From Euonymus europaeus (lineage: Eukaryota > Streptophyta > Magnoliopsida > Celastrales > Celastraceae): a DNA stretch of 64,000 nt. How positions within the stretch are numbered: position 1 is the first letter of the stretch; each line of letters begins with the position of its first letter. A model generated the notes under the pieces. The model did not search any database. It was not told where the DNA came from and saw only the letters and a list, made by a program, of their open reading frames with translations. The position numbers and the translations under genes were made by a program. The stretch lies in assembly GCA_963580455.1 (NCBI GenBank), contig OY756969.1, positions 21,982,760-22,046,759 of the forward strand, given 5' to 3'. Below, one piece after another: positions 48,438-59,138 of the stretch.

Positions 48438-50392
48438 ATGATTCAGCTTTTGTTTACAGTGATATTCTCGGAGATGGTACTGGTATTGTTGCTGCTGTTC
48501 AAGACCCCATTGAGGAAGCTGTTGATCATGGGATTGGATCGCACAAAGCGCGGTCGCGGGCCAGTCGTGGTCACGACCATCGCTGGAACGTTGTCTGTGG
48601 TGCTAATGTCCAGTGTGTATAGTATGGTAAAGATCCAGAAAAGATGGATCGATGAAGGTTCCATCAGTAATCCGACGGACCAGGTCCTCATGGCCCAGCA
48701 CCAACTTGAGGCCACTCTCATGGGTAATTTCTTGATTTCTGTGTAGTCTGTCGTGTTTTGTTTCTTGAATCGTGAATTCTTAGTGGGTCTTGTTTGCTTG
48801 AGAATCTGAATCGTCTTTGTGTCTTAAAGTATCAAACTTTATGATTGATGCTCTCGTTTTTGTACATTGATTATAATGTGTTTTGCCTTGATATTTTGGG
48901 AAGTGGTTTTTGTTGAATCTTATTAGTGTTTGGCTCTGTTTTCCTGCTTATTGGTGATTTCATGAAACTTTTCCATGGGAAATCACAATGACTTCAATGA
49001 TCTGAAATTCCAAGATCTAATAGCTTCATACCCATGAGGAAGCGTTTTGAGAGAGTGCAAATTTTTATGGTCTTGATACTCATAATATCCTTTGTCAAGG
49101 GGAGAAGATTTCTATCATTCTATGCCATATAAAAGGAACATTTATTTGGATTTCTTGTGATGATATATTTGTATGGTATATGGCACCTGGAGGCTTTTGT
49201 TACCCTACTAACTTGAAAGGGTTTTTTGAATACAACAAAATGATATCTTCAGTCTGGAGAGAGATCAAAGTTTACTCTCTGAAGAGTATACATTTTTGCA
49301 TTTGTGATGTATCAAGGTTTAAGTTCTGTAAATAGAGTGATGGTGTAAGTTTGATGGATATAGTTTATGCATGCTGTTTCAGCCATATAATACGGGGACT
49401 ACCATCACTCAAGGACAAGAAAATTGGGAACTCACTACGATAATTTGAATACTTCATCTGTCACCTATTCCCACTTTCACTCTTTAGATTCAGACTTTGT
49501 AAAGACATTTATCCCTTGTGGTGCGTGATAAATCATTTCATTTGTTCCATCTGCTCTGCTCTTCCGTATTTGCAGCTAAAACTTACAGCTGTGTTTTTGA
49601 CTGTTTGGGCTACTAATGTCATCTTCAGCTCGTATCTTGTTTAAGTCAGCCTCTCAATGTTCTACCACTCTTCTTTTCTCCCATAGTTGTTTGAAAATTT
49701 GGACTTTGTCCTTGTTATGAATCTGGTACTATGTTTTTGATCATGGAGGTTTTAACCTCAATATCATAATGAAAAACTTCCAATCAATTACTTGATGTTG
49801 GGTTTGAGTGTTGTTTGCATGTCGTCTCCAAGATTGGTAGTGACAACGAGGATAACATAATTTTCTTTCTCCATTTCAAGCAACCCATTTGAGTAAGAGA
49901 GTTTTAGGCTACATTGATCTATATGAGAGTTTTGAGTCTCAAAAGTCTCCTTTTCTGTTGAAATCTCAAATGCAGAATAATTCCGTTGGCTTTCATGCCT
50001 GTGCTAATCTCGTATACCTGTTTGCAGGTTCAATACTCTTTCTTGCACTAATGGTAGATAGATTACACCATTACATTAGGGAACTCCGCATTCGAAGGAA
50101 AAGCATGGAGGCCATAAATAAACAAGCTCGAGGTTTTGAAGATGGGAAATCTAGCAGTTCAGAGGAAATCAAAGTTTTGGGGGAACAGAGAATTGCAATG
50201 CAGGAGAAACTTAAAAATCTAGAATCTGAGTTGGAAACAACGACAAGAGATGTGAATGCTGCAGAAGCTAATCAAGTTGCTTTAAGGAAGCAGTCTGAAG
50301 GATTCCTGCTCGAGTATGATCGGTTGCTTTCAGAGAACCAACGCCTACGAAGTCAGCTGCAGTCTTTAGACCGGAAATTGTCACAAGTTTGA
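48438..50392 (+). CDS. BAP31-like ER membrane protein
   Basis: Two exons, 48438-48723 and 50028-50392 (ATGG|GTAATT donor, TTTGCAG acceptor, 1304-bp intron), giving 216 residues. Three membrane segments are visible: about 5-25 (LFTVIFSEMVLVLLLLF), 43-64 (VVVTTIAGTLSVVLMSSVY) and 97-108 (SILFLALMVDRL). The rest is a charged coiled coil (about 125-216; heptads such as MQEKLKNLESELETTTRDV). This matches plant B-cell receptor-associated protein 31-like proteins, which sit in the ER and are thought to act in cargo export and quality control. A KKxx tail is absent. It is convergent with the ATP synthase g homologue. Confidence 0.93.
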
Positions 50393-50948
50393 AGATGAAC
50401 TGTCATTTTCTCTAAACTGTTCATTCTATATCCATTACAGTGTCACTCATATCTTTCTGGATTTCCAAGGTGGATTTATCAGTTTTGCCCAAATTCTTGT
50501 CGATGGAATCTTTGTTTCGAATTGCAAAACGAAAAAATGGGGAAGAGAGAGGATTACAATTGTCGTCGGTTGAAGCAATATAAGCCATGAAATCCAAGGA
50601 GAATACAAGTAGTGCAAAGACCTCTTTCTCTTAGTTACTGATGTTTAATTTCTTCCATTTTCATAGAAGAGTTTAAAATCTGGTGTCTTAACTCATTGGC
50701 TATACTTCGGGTGGACATGTTTATGAAAGTTTTACGACTGCCTATTCCTTGGGTTATATATAAATCTAAGAAGATGACATTTGCTCAACAAAAGAAAAGA
50801 TTATTGAAACAAATTATTCATTCCCAACTTCGTTGCAACTTTCTTGCAGAATAAGAGAATTTGACCCAGCAAGTTGTGGTGCAAAATCAAGGTTTGAGCA
50901 TGGAAAGCTTTATGAGTTACTCTATAGGCATATCCAAGGGTACTGCAA

Positions 50949-51697
50949 TCAAACATGGTAACCAGTAAATGTAAATCCTCGACCAACAATCTCTCCTGCC
51001 CAGGACCAGGCATAGCACTCCAGCCCAAACAGCGCAGCGATGCCGGCATTCTCAATCCTCAACTCCTGCCTGTTCTTCCACAGCTGCTTCACAGAATTGA
51101 TTTCCTTCTGAAACGCTTCATAACGTCTCGGAATACTGTATGCGGCAGATAATGCAAAATCCATGTTAATAGACTATAAAATTCAAATGAAATTTATACA
51201 AAAGCTTTCCAAGCTGCCATGACTACAAAAAAATTTCAAGGACCATAAATCATACCAGCAAATCTCTAAACACGTCTCCAGATTTCAAAACGAGTCAACT
51301 TACAGGAAATCCTCTTCTTCCCCGTTGATTCAAACAAAGCCAAAACACATATAAGTTCAGACCATCAAAAGTAAAGGAGGGCGGGGTATGCGAAGGTGAT
51401 CTTCTCCTCTGAAATGCCAAAAAATTAAGAAAACCAAGGTAATTTCTAGTAGCAGGAGCAGTCACTTAGTTTGCATACAGTAAGAATGAATATGTATAGG
51501 ATGAAATTGATGAACCTTGCCAAACGAGTATTTTACAATTGGTTTTCCAAAAGTTCACCTTTATCAACAGAGGCTGGCTGCTGGATGTATTGCTTGTTCT
51601 TTTCTAACAGCTGCTTGTAGTAGGTACATCCATGCTTTGCCACAAACTGTGAGGCCTGGGTGGCTCTGGATTGCAACTGTGCCAGCATCGATGCCAT
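50949..51697 (-). pseudogene. mitochondrial ATP synthase subunit g homologue with premature stop
   Basis: Two exons, 51697-51516 and 51135-50949, splice in frame (GCAAG|GTTCAT, CATACAG|TATTCC) and span 122 codons, the normal length of plant subunit g. Exon 1 starts MASMLAQLQSRATQASQFVAKHG; exon 2 has the family core YEAFQKEINSVKQLWKNRQEL...GIAALFGLECYAWSWAGEIVGRGFTFTGYHV. Subunit g is a small Fo peripheral-stalk protein needed for enzyme dimers in the inner membrane. Codon 55 is TAA (51533-51535) and the residues just before it also differ from relatives, so as read it makes only 54 residues. It is either a recent pseudogene or a base error. Confidence 0.82.
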
Positions 51698-52340
51698 TAA
51701 TATCTACACCGATTGTAAGCACACAAGGTGACGATCAAACTAGAAACTGAAGTCAAAAGACAAAGTCTCAGCCTTTTTTCGCATACGAATCTCCCTATAT
51801 TCTATCAAATAATCACAATCAAAACTATTTTCAGAATTTTTTTTGGAAAAAAGCATTCTGGTTCATATAGTACTCTGATTTATTGCAACTAAATCGCAAT
51901 TGTGACTTCTAGACAAAAACCAAATTTGAAAAAAGAATCATTGTCATCCATTTGTGAAGAAACCTTTTCATTCGCATATTCTGATTGTATTAATCTCTTC
52001 TTTTTTTTTTGTAATAATCGATAACACTCAAGAGGCAAGGATTACTTCACTGAATTTCAATTGCAAGAACTATAGAGTAACTGTATTCTATCAGAAAATT
52101 TCTTGCGAGAACCAAGCACAACCCCAAACCCTGTTTTCTATGGATAAAAGTTAAAACCCTTAAACCCTAATCAACAGGTATTCATGATCGATCTTTGTTT
52201 AAGAAACATTATGCGAAAACATTCAATAGAATAAACATGGCGTTACATTATAGACAGAGGAAACAGAAACCTAAAATCACTTATGCATCAAAGGGAGCAT
52301 AGAAAAGGACATTCATTTATCTGAATTTTTCATCTAATTA

Positions 52341-52528
52341 ATTTTTATTTAAAATGAAATTTCAAATAAGATAAATTAAGAATAATAAAATAAGATGAAA
52401 CCAATATTTTATTTTATGTAGATAGTAGATATTAATTTTTATTTAAAATGAAATTTCCAATAAGATAAATTAAGAATAATAAAATAAGATGAAACCAATA
52501 TTTTATTTTATGTAGAGAGTCGATATCG
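52341..52528. repeat. 94-bp tandem duplication
   Basis: Units start at 52341 and 52435 (ATTTTTATTTAAAATGAAAT) and differ at only a few positions, for example TTTCAAATAAG against TTTCCAATAAG. Confidence 0.88.
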
Positions 52529-53335
52529 GTAGGGATGGAAAAAATTTCGGTTCGATCGAATAACATAAATGTTTACGAAATATTTACATGTCTGAACAAT
52601 AATTTGTTTGAATTTTTGAATGTAATTAATTGATCATACTCGATTTGATTTTAATAAGAACAAGTAAATCAGCCAATAATTTAATATGTTGGAGTTTGGA
52701 TAACTAAATCGGACAAAATATTTATGTTTGGATCTTAACCTTATTTTAAATCGGACAATTTTTTGTGTTAGTCCCCAAATTTCGGGTATGAAACTTATGT
52801 CCAAACTTGGTATAATCTAGATCGGACGAATCAGTCATCCGAATTGAATAATTTTGTCATTTGGTACACCGTTTCAATAATATATAGCATATATGTTACT
52901 ATAGCGCAAAACAATAATTTCACAAAAACAATTTAAACCAGTATTTCAAGACAAATTCAACTAACATTATGAAATGCTATCCCAAAGGAGCATTTCACCA
53001 CAATTCCTTTTTTTTTTTGGTATAAGATCATTGACAATTATCAAAATGTCCATTCTCTATCCTAAGTTATTGGGAAATTTTAAGGGGATTCACCAATAAG
53101 TCCTTTTATAAAATTGAGTATTCCATTCACTACATTCAATTTTTCAATATTCCAAAACATCCCTTAAATAATTTTTGACAAAACTACCCTTACTCTCCAA
53201 TAAATCCTTATATATATGACATATGCTGACATCATCAGATTCTTTTTATTTTTTCTTTTAAAAAATTTAAAGCATTTTTATCTCTCAAAATACAAGTCGG
53301 ATTTTTTTTAAAAAAAAAAGATTTATAATCAGCAC

Positions 53336-53910
53336 GAAAAACTCTTTTCAATGAGACCCATGATCGATATATTTAAATGTTCATTCGTCAAATCCTCTGA
53401 ATGAACTCAGAGGATTTCTCAATGTTACCCAGAATTTAGAGGATTTCTCAAACTTAACCAGAAATTAAGAGGATTTTGCAAAACTCACCAAAACAAATCA
53501 GAGGAATTTTCAAAATTAAGCAAAACAATTCAGAGGATTTCATAAAATATGTCAAAAAAAAACTATAGGATTTTTGAAAATAAAAAAAAACTAAAAATTT
53601 AGAGGATTTCTCAAACTTATCCAAAATTCAGAGGATTTTGCAAATTTACCCATAATTCAGAGGATTTTGCGAAAAATATTTTTCAATAAGATCCATAATC
53701 GATATGTTTAAATGTTCATTTATCAAATACTCTAAATGAACTCAGAAGATTTTTTAAAGTTACCCAGAATTCAGAGGATTTTCCAAACTTACCCAAAATT
53801 CAGAGAATTTCGTAAAACTCACTAAAACAAAACAGATGAGTTTTTAAAATTCAGCAAAAAAAAAAGATAATTTCATAAAATACATTAAAAAATTATAGGA
53901 TTTCAAAAAA
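53336..53910. repeat. two-level repeat of an AGAGGATTT motif
   Basis: About a dozen imperfect units of roughly 30 bp share ATTCAGAGGATTTC followed by CAAA(C/A)TTA(C/A)CCA. Above that, the block at about 53336-53590 recurs at about 53664-53900 (shared GATATATTTAAATGTTCATT and AATGAACTCAGA), a second-order period near 328 bp. Confidence 0.8.
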
Positions 53911-54872
53911 ATTCGGCCTTGCACAGCCATAGCCTATAGCAGGACGGGACAAAGACCAACGCATGCTATCAACAGTGCCCCCAAGTCAATGATCATAAAT
54001 AAGAGTAAAAAAGGTATTAAACATGTATTTCACTTAAAATTATATTTAATGGAATAAAGTGCAATTAGTAAAGGTCTTATTGGGTTATAAACTCTTTAAA
54101 TAGACTAAATGGAACACCAAGCCTATTTAAAGGACTTTTCACCAAAAAAACCAAATTTTAATTAGTATAATATTTTATACTTTTGCTCGTAATTTGTCAC
54201 AATGATATATGTTACCAAAAAAAAAAAATCAAACATTTATAACATTTCAACTGGGCATGAGTCGGATCGGTTGATTATCCCAACTATTATGGGTCGGTTG
54301 TCAATGTCGGGCCGATAATGAATCGATCGACTTTCAAAAAGTATTATTTTAAAAAATAATGAACTAATAATGACCTACAATTGCAAAGAACTTAGGATTT
54401 TTGGGCCATGACTAGCCCTAATTTCAACCTTCTTATACACTAATATTTGATCCAACATACATGTTATTTTCAAAATTGTCCACCAACTGCACCCATAGAC
54501 TTTGTGGTCACGTGTTTGGGTTTTTGACAATTCGTTTTATCGTTAAGCATAATTTTTTTGTAAGTGTCAAGTGATAAGAAATGATTTATTATTGTATAAA
54601 ATATAGTTTTAGTCACTGATGGAATGAATGAATGTTTAAACTACATTTGGATAAGTCGGCGAATGGGCCAAGCCCGTCTATATCCGATCTCATAAAATAA
54701 AACAAATACCGAAGCCCAACCAATGCGCCAATCATTTTCTCAAAGCCCATTAAGCATCAAAGAAGCAAAATCCCTCAACACTCGGACAGAAGCGGAATCA
54801 AGACTATCTTCTCTACTAGAGAGAATAACAGAAACAGCAAAAAATAATAAAAAATAATCATGACATACCAAA

Positions 54873-54889
54873 GCTGGAATAGCTCAGTT

Positions 54890-54922
<33 letters not shown>

Positions 54923-54946
54923 GAGGTTCAAGCCCTCCTTCTAGCG
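54873..54946 (+). tRNA. tRNA-Asn (anticodon GTT)
   Basis: 74 bases fold as a full cloverleaf: acceptor stem GCTGGAA with TTCTAGC (one G-T pair), D arm, anticodon stem TGTGG/CCACA with loop CTGTTAA (GTT at 54907-54909), and T stem GGAGG/CCTCC with loop TTCAAGC. No intron; CCA is not encoded. A short T-run (54959-54963) downstream can end pol III transcription. The T loop has TTCAAGC where I expect TTCGAxC in most plant copies, which also weakens the B box. Confidence 0.95.
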
Positions 54947-56377
54947 TTGACCTCCTAGTTTTTCATTTTGCTTAAAAAACACACTTCCACAACAGTCATG
55001 TTGCATTTTTAACACACATTCACTTGCACGCGAATTGAAGCCACCCATGCCAAGAACAGAAATAATGCATTGCACATATGTTGATTATTAACATTAATGT
55101 AGATTTTTAAAACAAATGGAAACTCATCTCCACGGATTTGAACCCCACATCGAGAATAGAAATACACGAATGATTAGTCAATTGAATTGAGAAAAGACGT
55201 GTAATAGTCAGAGCTCGACCTACTAGTGGGTGAAAATTGAGGGAGAGAGTTCTAATCGTAATTTAACCTAATGAGAGTATAGAAATTTAGACTAAAAATC
55301 CTCTCTTTATCTCACCCTACTCTCCTCTATTTCAAAACTTGAAACCTTCCTCTTTCTCAAAACTTACACAGACCCATCTACACCAAAGCCTTCCTTTAAT
55401 TATCTTTTCTCCCCTTTTTCTTCATGAATTTGTCTTATTTTTGCTCCAAGTAATCAACTTTGTACTTTATTTTGGGTTCTAATATAGGTAGAGACCCAAT
55501 CTGAGGTTGTCAAATGGGATTTAGGGCTTAAGCCTTCATTGAATTCGATCGCCATATTCTTTCCCCTGAGGTGGTCTCTCCTCTCCTCTCCTCTCCTCCA
55601 CCGTTAATAGTCATGTCACATTGCACAAGCTTGATTATTCACATAAACGCAGATTTTAAAAAACAAATGGAAACCCACCTCCACGTTCGACACATCAATT
55701 CCAAACTACTTTTCAAAATCAATCCCATCATCAATCAATCGATCGAATATTGCACGGAAAGTCAAACAAAATAATTGGAACCAATTAACTAATCACCAGG
55801 AAAGTACCATGCACGCACCATTAAATCATATCATATATATAATATATAATATAATACATTCAATTTGGCCTGTCCAGTCCAAACCCATTTCATTATTCTA
55901 TTTCGAAATTTGGGTTTCCCAAGTCGCACGTAGTTGCCTCGAAGTCTAATTTCTTTGTCCAAGTCAACTATTTCTGATCTCCTCATTACGTGTCAAACTG
56001 TGATAGCCGGACTTGTTGACTTTGATCAAAAGAATATGACCTGGAAACAAGCGAGACTTATTATTATATTCTTTTGTTTTCTTTTTCTTTTTCTTCTCGA
56101 CATCGTTTTCAAGCTTGTCAGAAAGATTGAAAGATAAGTTAAAACATAAACACAGACATATTCACCGAATTAAGATCATCATTATGAACTGGTAAATACT
56201 TTCCATTTCTTTTTGTGTATTCAGTATTTACTAGGATAAAATATTATTCAAAATGAAACAAAAAAAAAAAAAGAATGAAACTTTCTTTGTGTTCTCTCTA
56301 ATCCCTATCAACATGTAAGAAATTAAAAGAAACCCACAGTAAAATAACAAAAAACAAGACCCCCCTCCCAATTCTAA
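54947..56377. other. intergenic
   Basis: No supported gene. 55068-55145 and 55615-55697 are imperfect copies (shared AAACAAATGGAAAC and CTCCACG), about 550 bp apart. A CTCTC microsatellite lies at 55574-55600. The right end is probably 3' UTR of the WRKY gene. Confidence 0.5.
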
Positions 56378-58582
56378 TTAATTTCCAGGGAAACTACTGA
56401 TCTTGTTATTGTTGCTTTGTGTTGGGGTTGTTGTAGAACCATTACCACTATTGATAATAGAGGTAATGGCAGCTGCTAGGGCTGCTGTGAAATTAGGATC
56501 AGCAGTGATGGCGGCGGTGGCTGCACTCACGGAATCAGCAAAAGGTGAAGGCTGCGCTTCGGGTGCCATAGCTAGTGCCATTGGAGCTAATTGGGAAGTA
56601 CTCGTGTCTTGAGAGAGTTGGAGTCCGGAGAATTTGGATTGGTTGTTGTAAACTTTTTGACCAAATGCCTGAGACAACCGTGGGTTCCCAAAATTGTTGG
56701 GTTGTCCAGGAAATGGGACCTGGAATTGGGCAGGAGGTCTTTGGAATGGGTTAGGGGAGTGAGTGAGGTCTAATGTCACAGTAGGAAATGGTGCAGAAGC
56801 TGAAATGGTTGCCATGCTTGATGAACAAGCAGGAAGAACTGCTCTTGCTAGTAAGTTTGGGTTCATTATTCCATCTGCACTTGACATGGAGCCTGATAGT
56901 AACATTGTAGCTGCTGCTGTTGTGGTTGATGCCATTGCCATTGCTGCTGGTGGAAGGGGATGGTTATGGTTGCCTTCATAAGTTGTTATCAAAATTGTTC
57001 TGTCCTCCATACATCTTTGAACCTGTAATTAAATTCCACATTCGACATTAGATATTGAATCAAATATAAATTACTCGCTGGATGTTCAAACTAGATTGAA
57101 TTGTTAGTGTAAACACGAAAATGAGAGATTGACATACTTGTTTGCGAACCGGGCAACCAACTGCCATGGTGCAACGATAATAAGCTCGCGGACATGGGTT
57201 TCCCTTTGCCATTTTTTGTCCATATTTTCTCCATTGACATCCATCGCTGATCTGCAAATTAAAGACCAAACCCAATGAGTTTCATATGACACTTTTTGAA
57301 CTAAAGATCAAACTGAACTTCCATACAAGCTAATCAATCAAATGATTTCATACCATGGGAGCTTCTGATCGGGCACGAACTGAGACACGAGCTTTCCTCA
57401 TCGTGGCATCGGAAGTGTACTGATCAACAGTGCCAGAACTCTTAGCAGAATTGTTCAATTTCTGAGCCTTGTTAATATTCCAATCCGATTCGGAGCTTTC
57501 TTCCCTGCCAACTCTCTTGCCATTATCTTGAACACTAGTTTTAGATGCAACTTCAATGTTATTTTGAGGAGTGCCAGAACCAGTTCTCTCATCAGATGAT
57601 GAATTCGACACGTTCTCATCAGTCTCAGCTGTTGCTGAAGGTCGTAGATCCATGAACTGCCTCGGCACCCTCATTTCAACCTTCTTATCCCCAGATTTTC
57701 CTTCAACAACCTATGTACTCACAAGAACACACACATATATACACACAAACATCAAAAACATTTCCACCTACAGTTTAAGGTCTGTTTTAATTAAGTTTAT
57801 ATATACAAATATATGAACAGAATTGCATCACTCACCGGATGATCTTGTTGTTGTTGCATCAGTGCTGCAAGGTGCATCTCTAAAGCTCGGTAATTGGTAG
57901 TCACTTGACCAAGCATGTCTCTCAACCTTTGATTTTCTAAATTCATCCTATGAAGATCTGTTTGCAAATGTGCCAGCTGAAGATGACAAATGAAAAGTAA
58001 AATGCTTAATATATTAACCCTAAAAAAAATCAATCAAACAAGAATTTTTTTTCAACTTTACAGTAAATTAAATCTATATGAATTGAATTGATTCCTTACT
58101 TCATTCTTGGCTCTCTTATCATCTACATCTGATGATACTCCATCATCCACCAGTGATTGATCACTTCCGGTATTAGCAGTCAGAAGAAGATGCAACCCAG
58201 TCTACATTCAGATTGAAAATCAATGAATAAATTTAAAATCGTTTTCCAAAGAAAACCCAGATTAAAAAAAATATCAAGAACAAAACTTTCTTACATTTAC
58301 ATCCAAATTGTATTGGGAATTCTCCTTCTTGACGTGAACACCAACTGCTCTAGCATCACCACCATCACGATCGTCATGTTCATTATCAACAATCCTATTC
58401 TTTCTATTAAAAAAGTCAACCTCTCCTACCACCTCCCGATTCTCATCAGCCGGAGCCCCAAGACTGACCGGAAACTGATACATCCCGAACTTACTATCAA
58501 ACGTAGTAGTACTCGACTTCTGATTTGCAGCAAAGAAATTGAAGGGTTCAGAATCGAGAGTTACACCCCATCCCTTGTCCAT
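56378..58582 (-). CDS. WRKY: group IIb WRKY transcription factor (WRKY6/31/42 type)
   Basis: Six exons on the minus strand: 58582-58295, 58201-58100, 57976-57836, 57710-57354, 57251-57138, 57022-56378, all GT-AG and all phase 0, giving 548 residues. Residues 131-177 form a leucine-zipper coiled coil ([19 protein letters not shown]), typical of group II. The WRKY domain has WRKYGQK at 303-309 and a zinc site Cys323, Cys329, His353, His355 (C-x5-C-x23-H-x-H). The intron inside it, just before VQR, is the V-type intron of groups IIa and IIb. The C-terminus is Ala-rich with [13 protein letters not shown] and TLDLTHSP, as in WRKY6 relatives. It is a nuclear W-box binding regulator, in Arabidopsis relatives of senescence, defence and phosphate responses. 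Confidence 0.96.
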
Positions 58583-59067
58583 ATATAAATCTAAGCAATC
58601 AAGACTTTGTAAATAGGTGGAGAGAAGAAGATATATAGAGATGGACAGATGCAGTGAAGAGCTGTGGAGAGAGAGAGAAGTCTTCAACAGGTGCAATTTA
58701 TCGACTATAAAAAGGGTTTGGAAGTTGGAACGAAGACCAGAAAAGTTGAGCACTCGTGTGTAGACAGTGTTAAGACTAAGAAAACAGAGAAAAACTTGAT
58801 TTGTGTTTAGCGTCAGACGGTGCGTCAGTTGCCAGCTGGCAGTTGGACCCACAGAAAGAAATCTTTTGAAGATCCGTTTGTTTTGATCCTGATCCGAGTC
58901 TTGAGAGAGGTTTCGTCCCCATTTCGTCAAGAAAGAGTTTGACTCGTTCAAAACTGAAGAAAAACAAAATCCCGAATGGCGCGGCGGGTACCACGTGAGG
59001 AAAAGGAATTAAATAATATAAAATAAAATAAATTATAGAGAGATATGGGAAAGCCAAGTCGACGAAT

Positions 59068-59138
59068 TTGACGGCCCGATTGGTCTTGTTGACTGTTTAC
59101 CGGTGGGACCGATCACTTGCTTTGAGTTTTTTTGTCAA
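59068..59138. promoter_or_regulatory. W-box cluster upstream of the WRKY gene
   Basis: Three TTGAC cores lie within about 70 bp (59068-59072 and 59089-59093 on the plus strand, 59134-59138 on the minus strand), about 490-560 bp upstream of the WRKY ATG. W boxes bind WRKY proteins, so self- or cross-regulation is plausible. Confidence 0.45.

Larger units (their letters stand above)
51698..54872. other. intergenic, repeat-rich
   Basis: No supported gene. Contents: a 94-bp tandem duplication (52341-52528), a dispersed repeat fragment (52540-52860, inverted relative to 37630-37800), the degenerate CAGAGGATTT array at 53336-53910 and CGGATCGG-type repeat text at 54255-54340. Confidence 0.5.

Noticed and set aside
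51954..52154. 67-codon frame with a signal-peptide-like start
   Set aside because: It starts at GTG, not ATG, and no ATG gives the same N-terminus; no family match.
58296..58301. alternative GTAAAT donor for WRKY exon 1
   Set aside because: The GTAAGA donor six bases further is stronger; both keep frame, so the alternative is possible but less likely.
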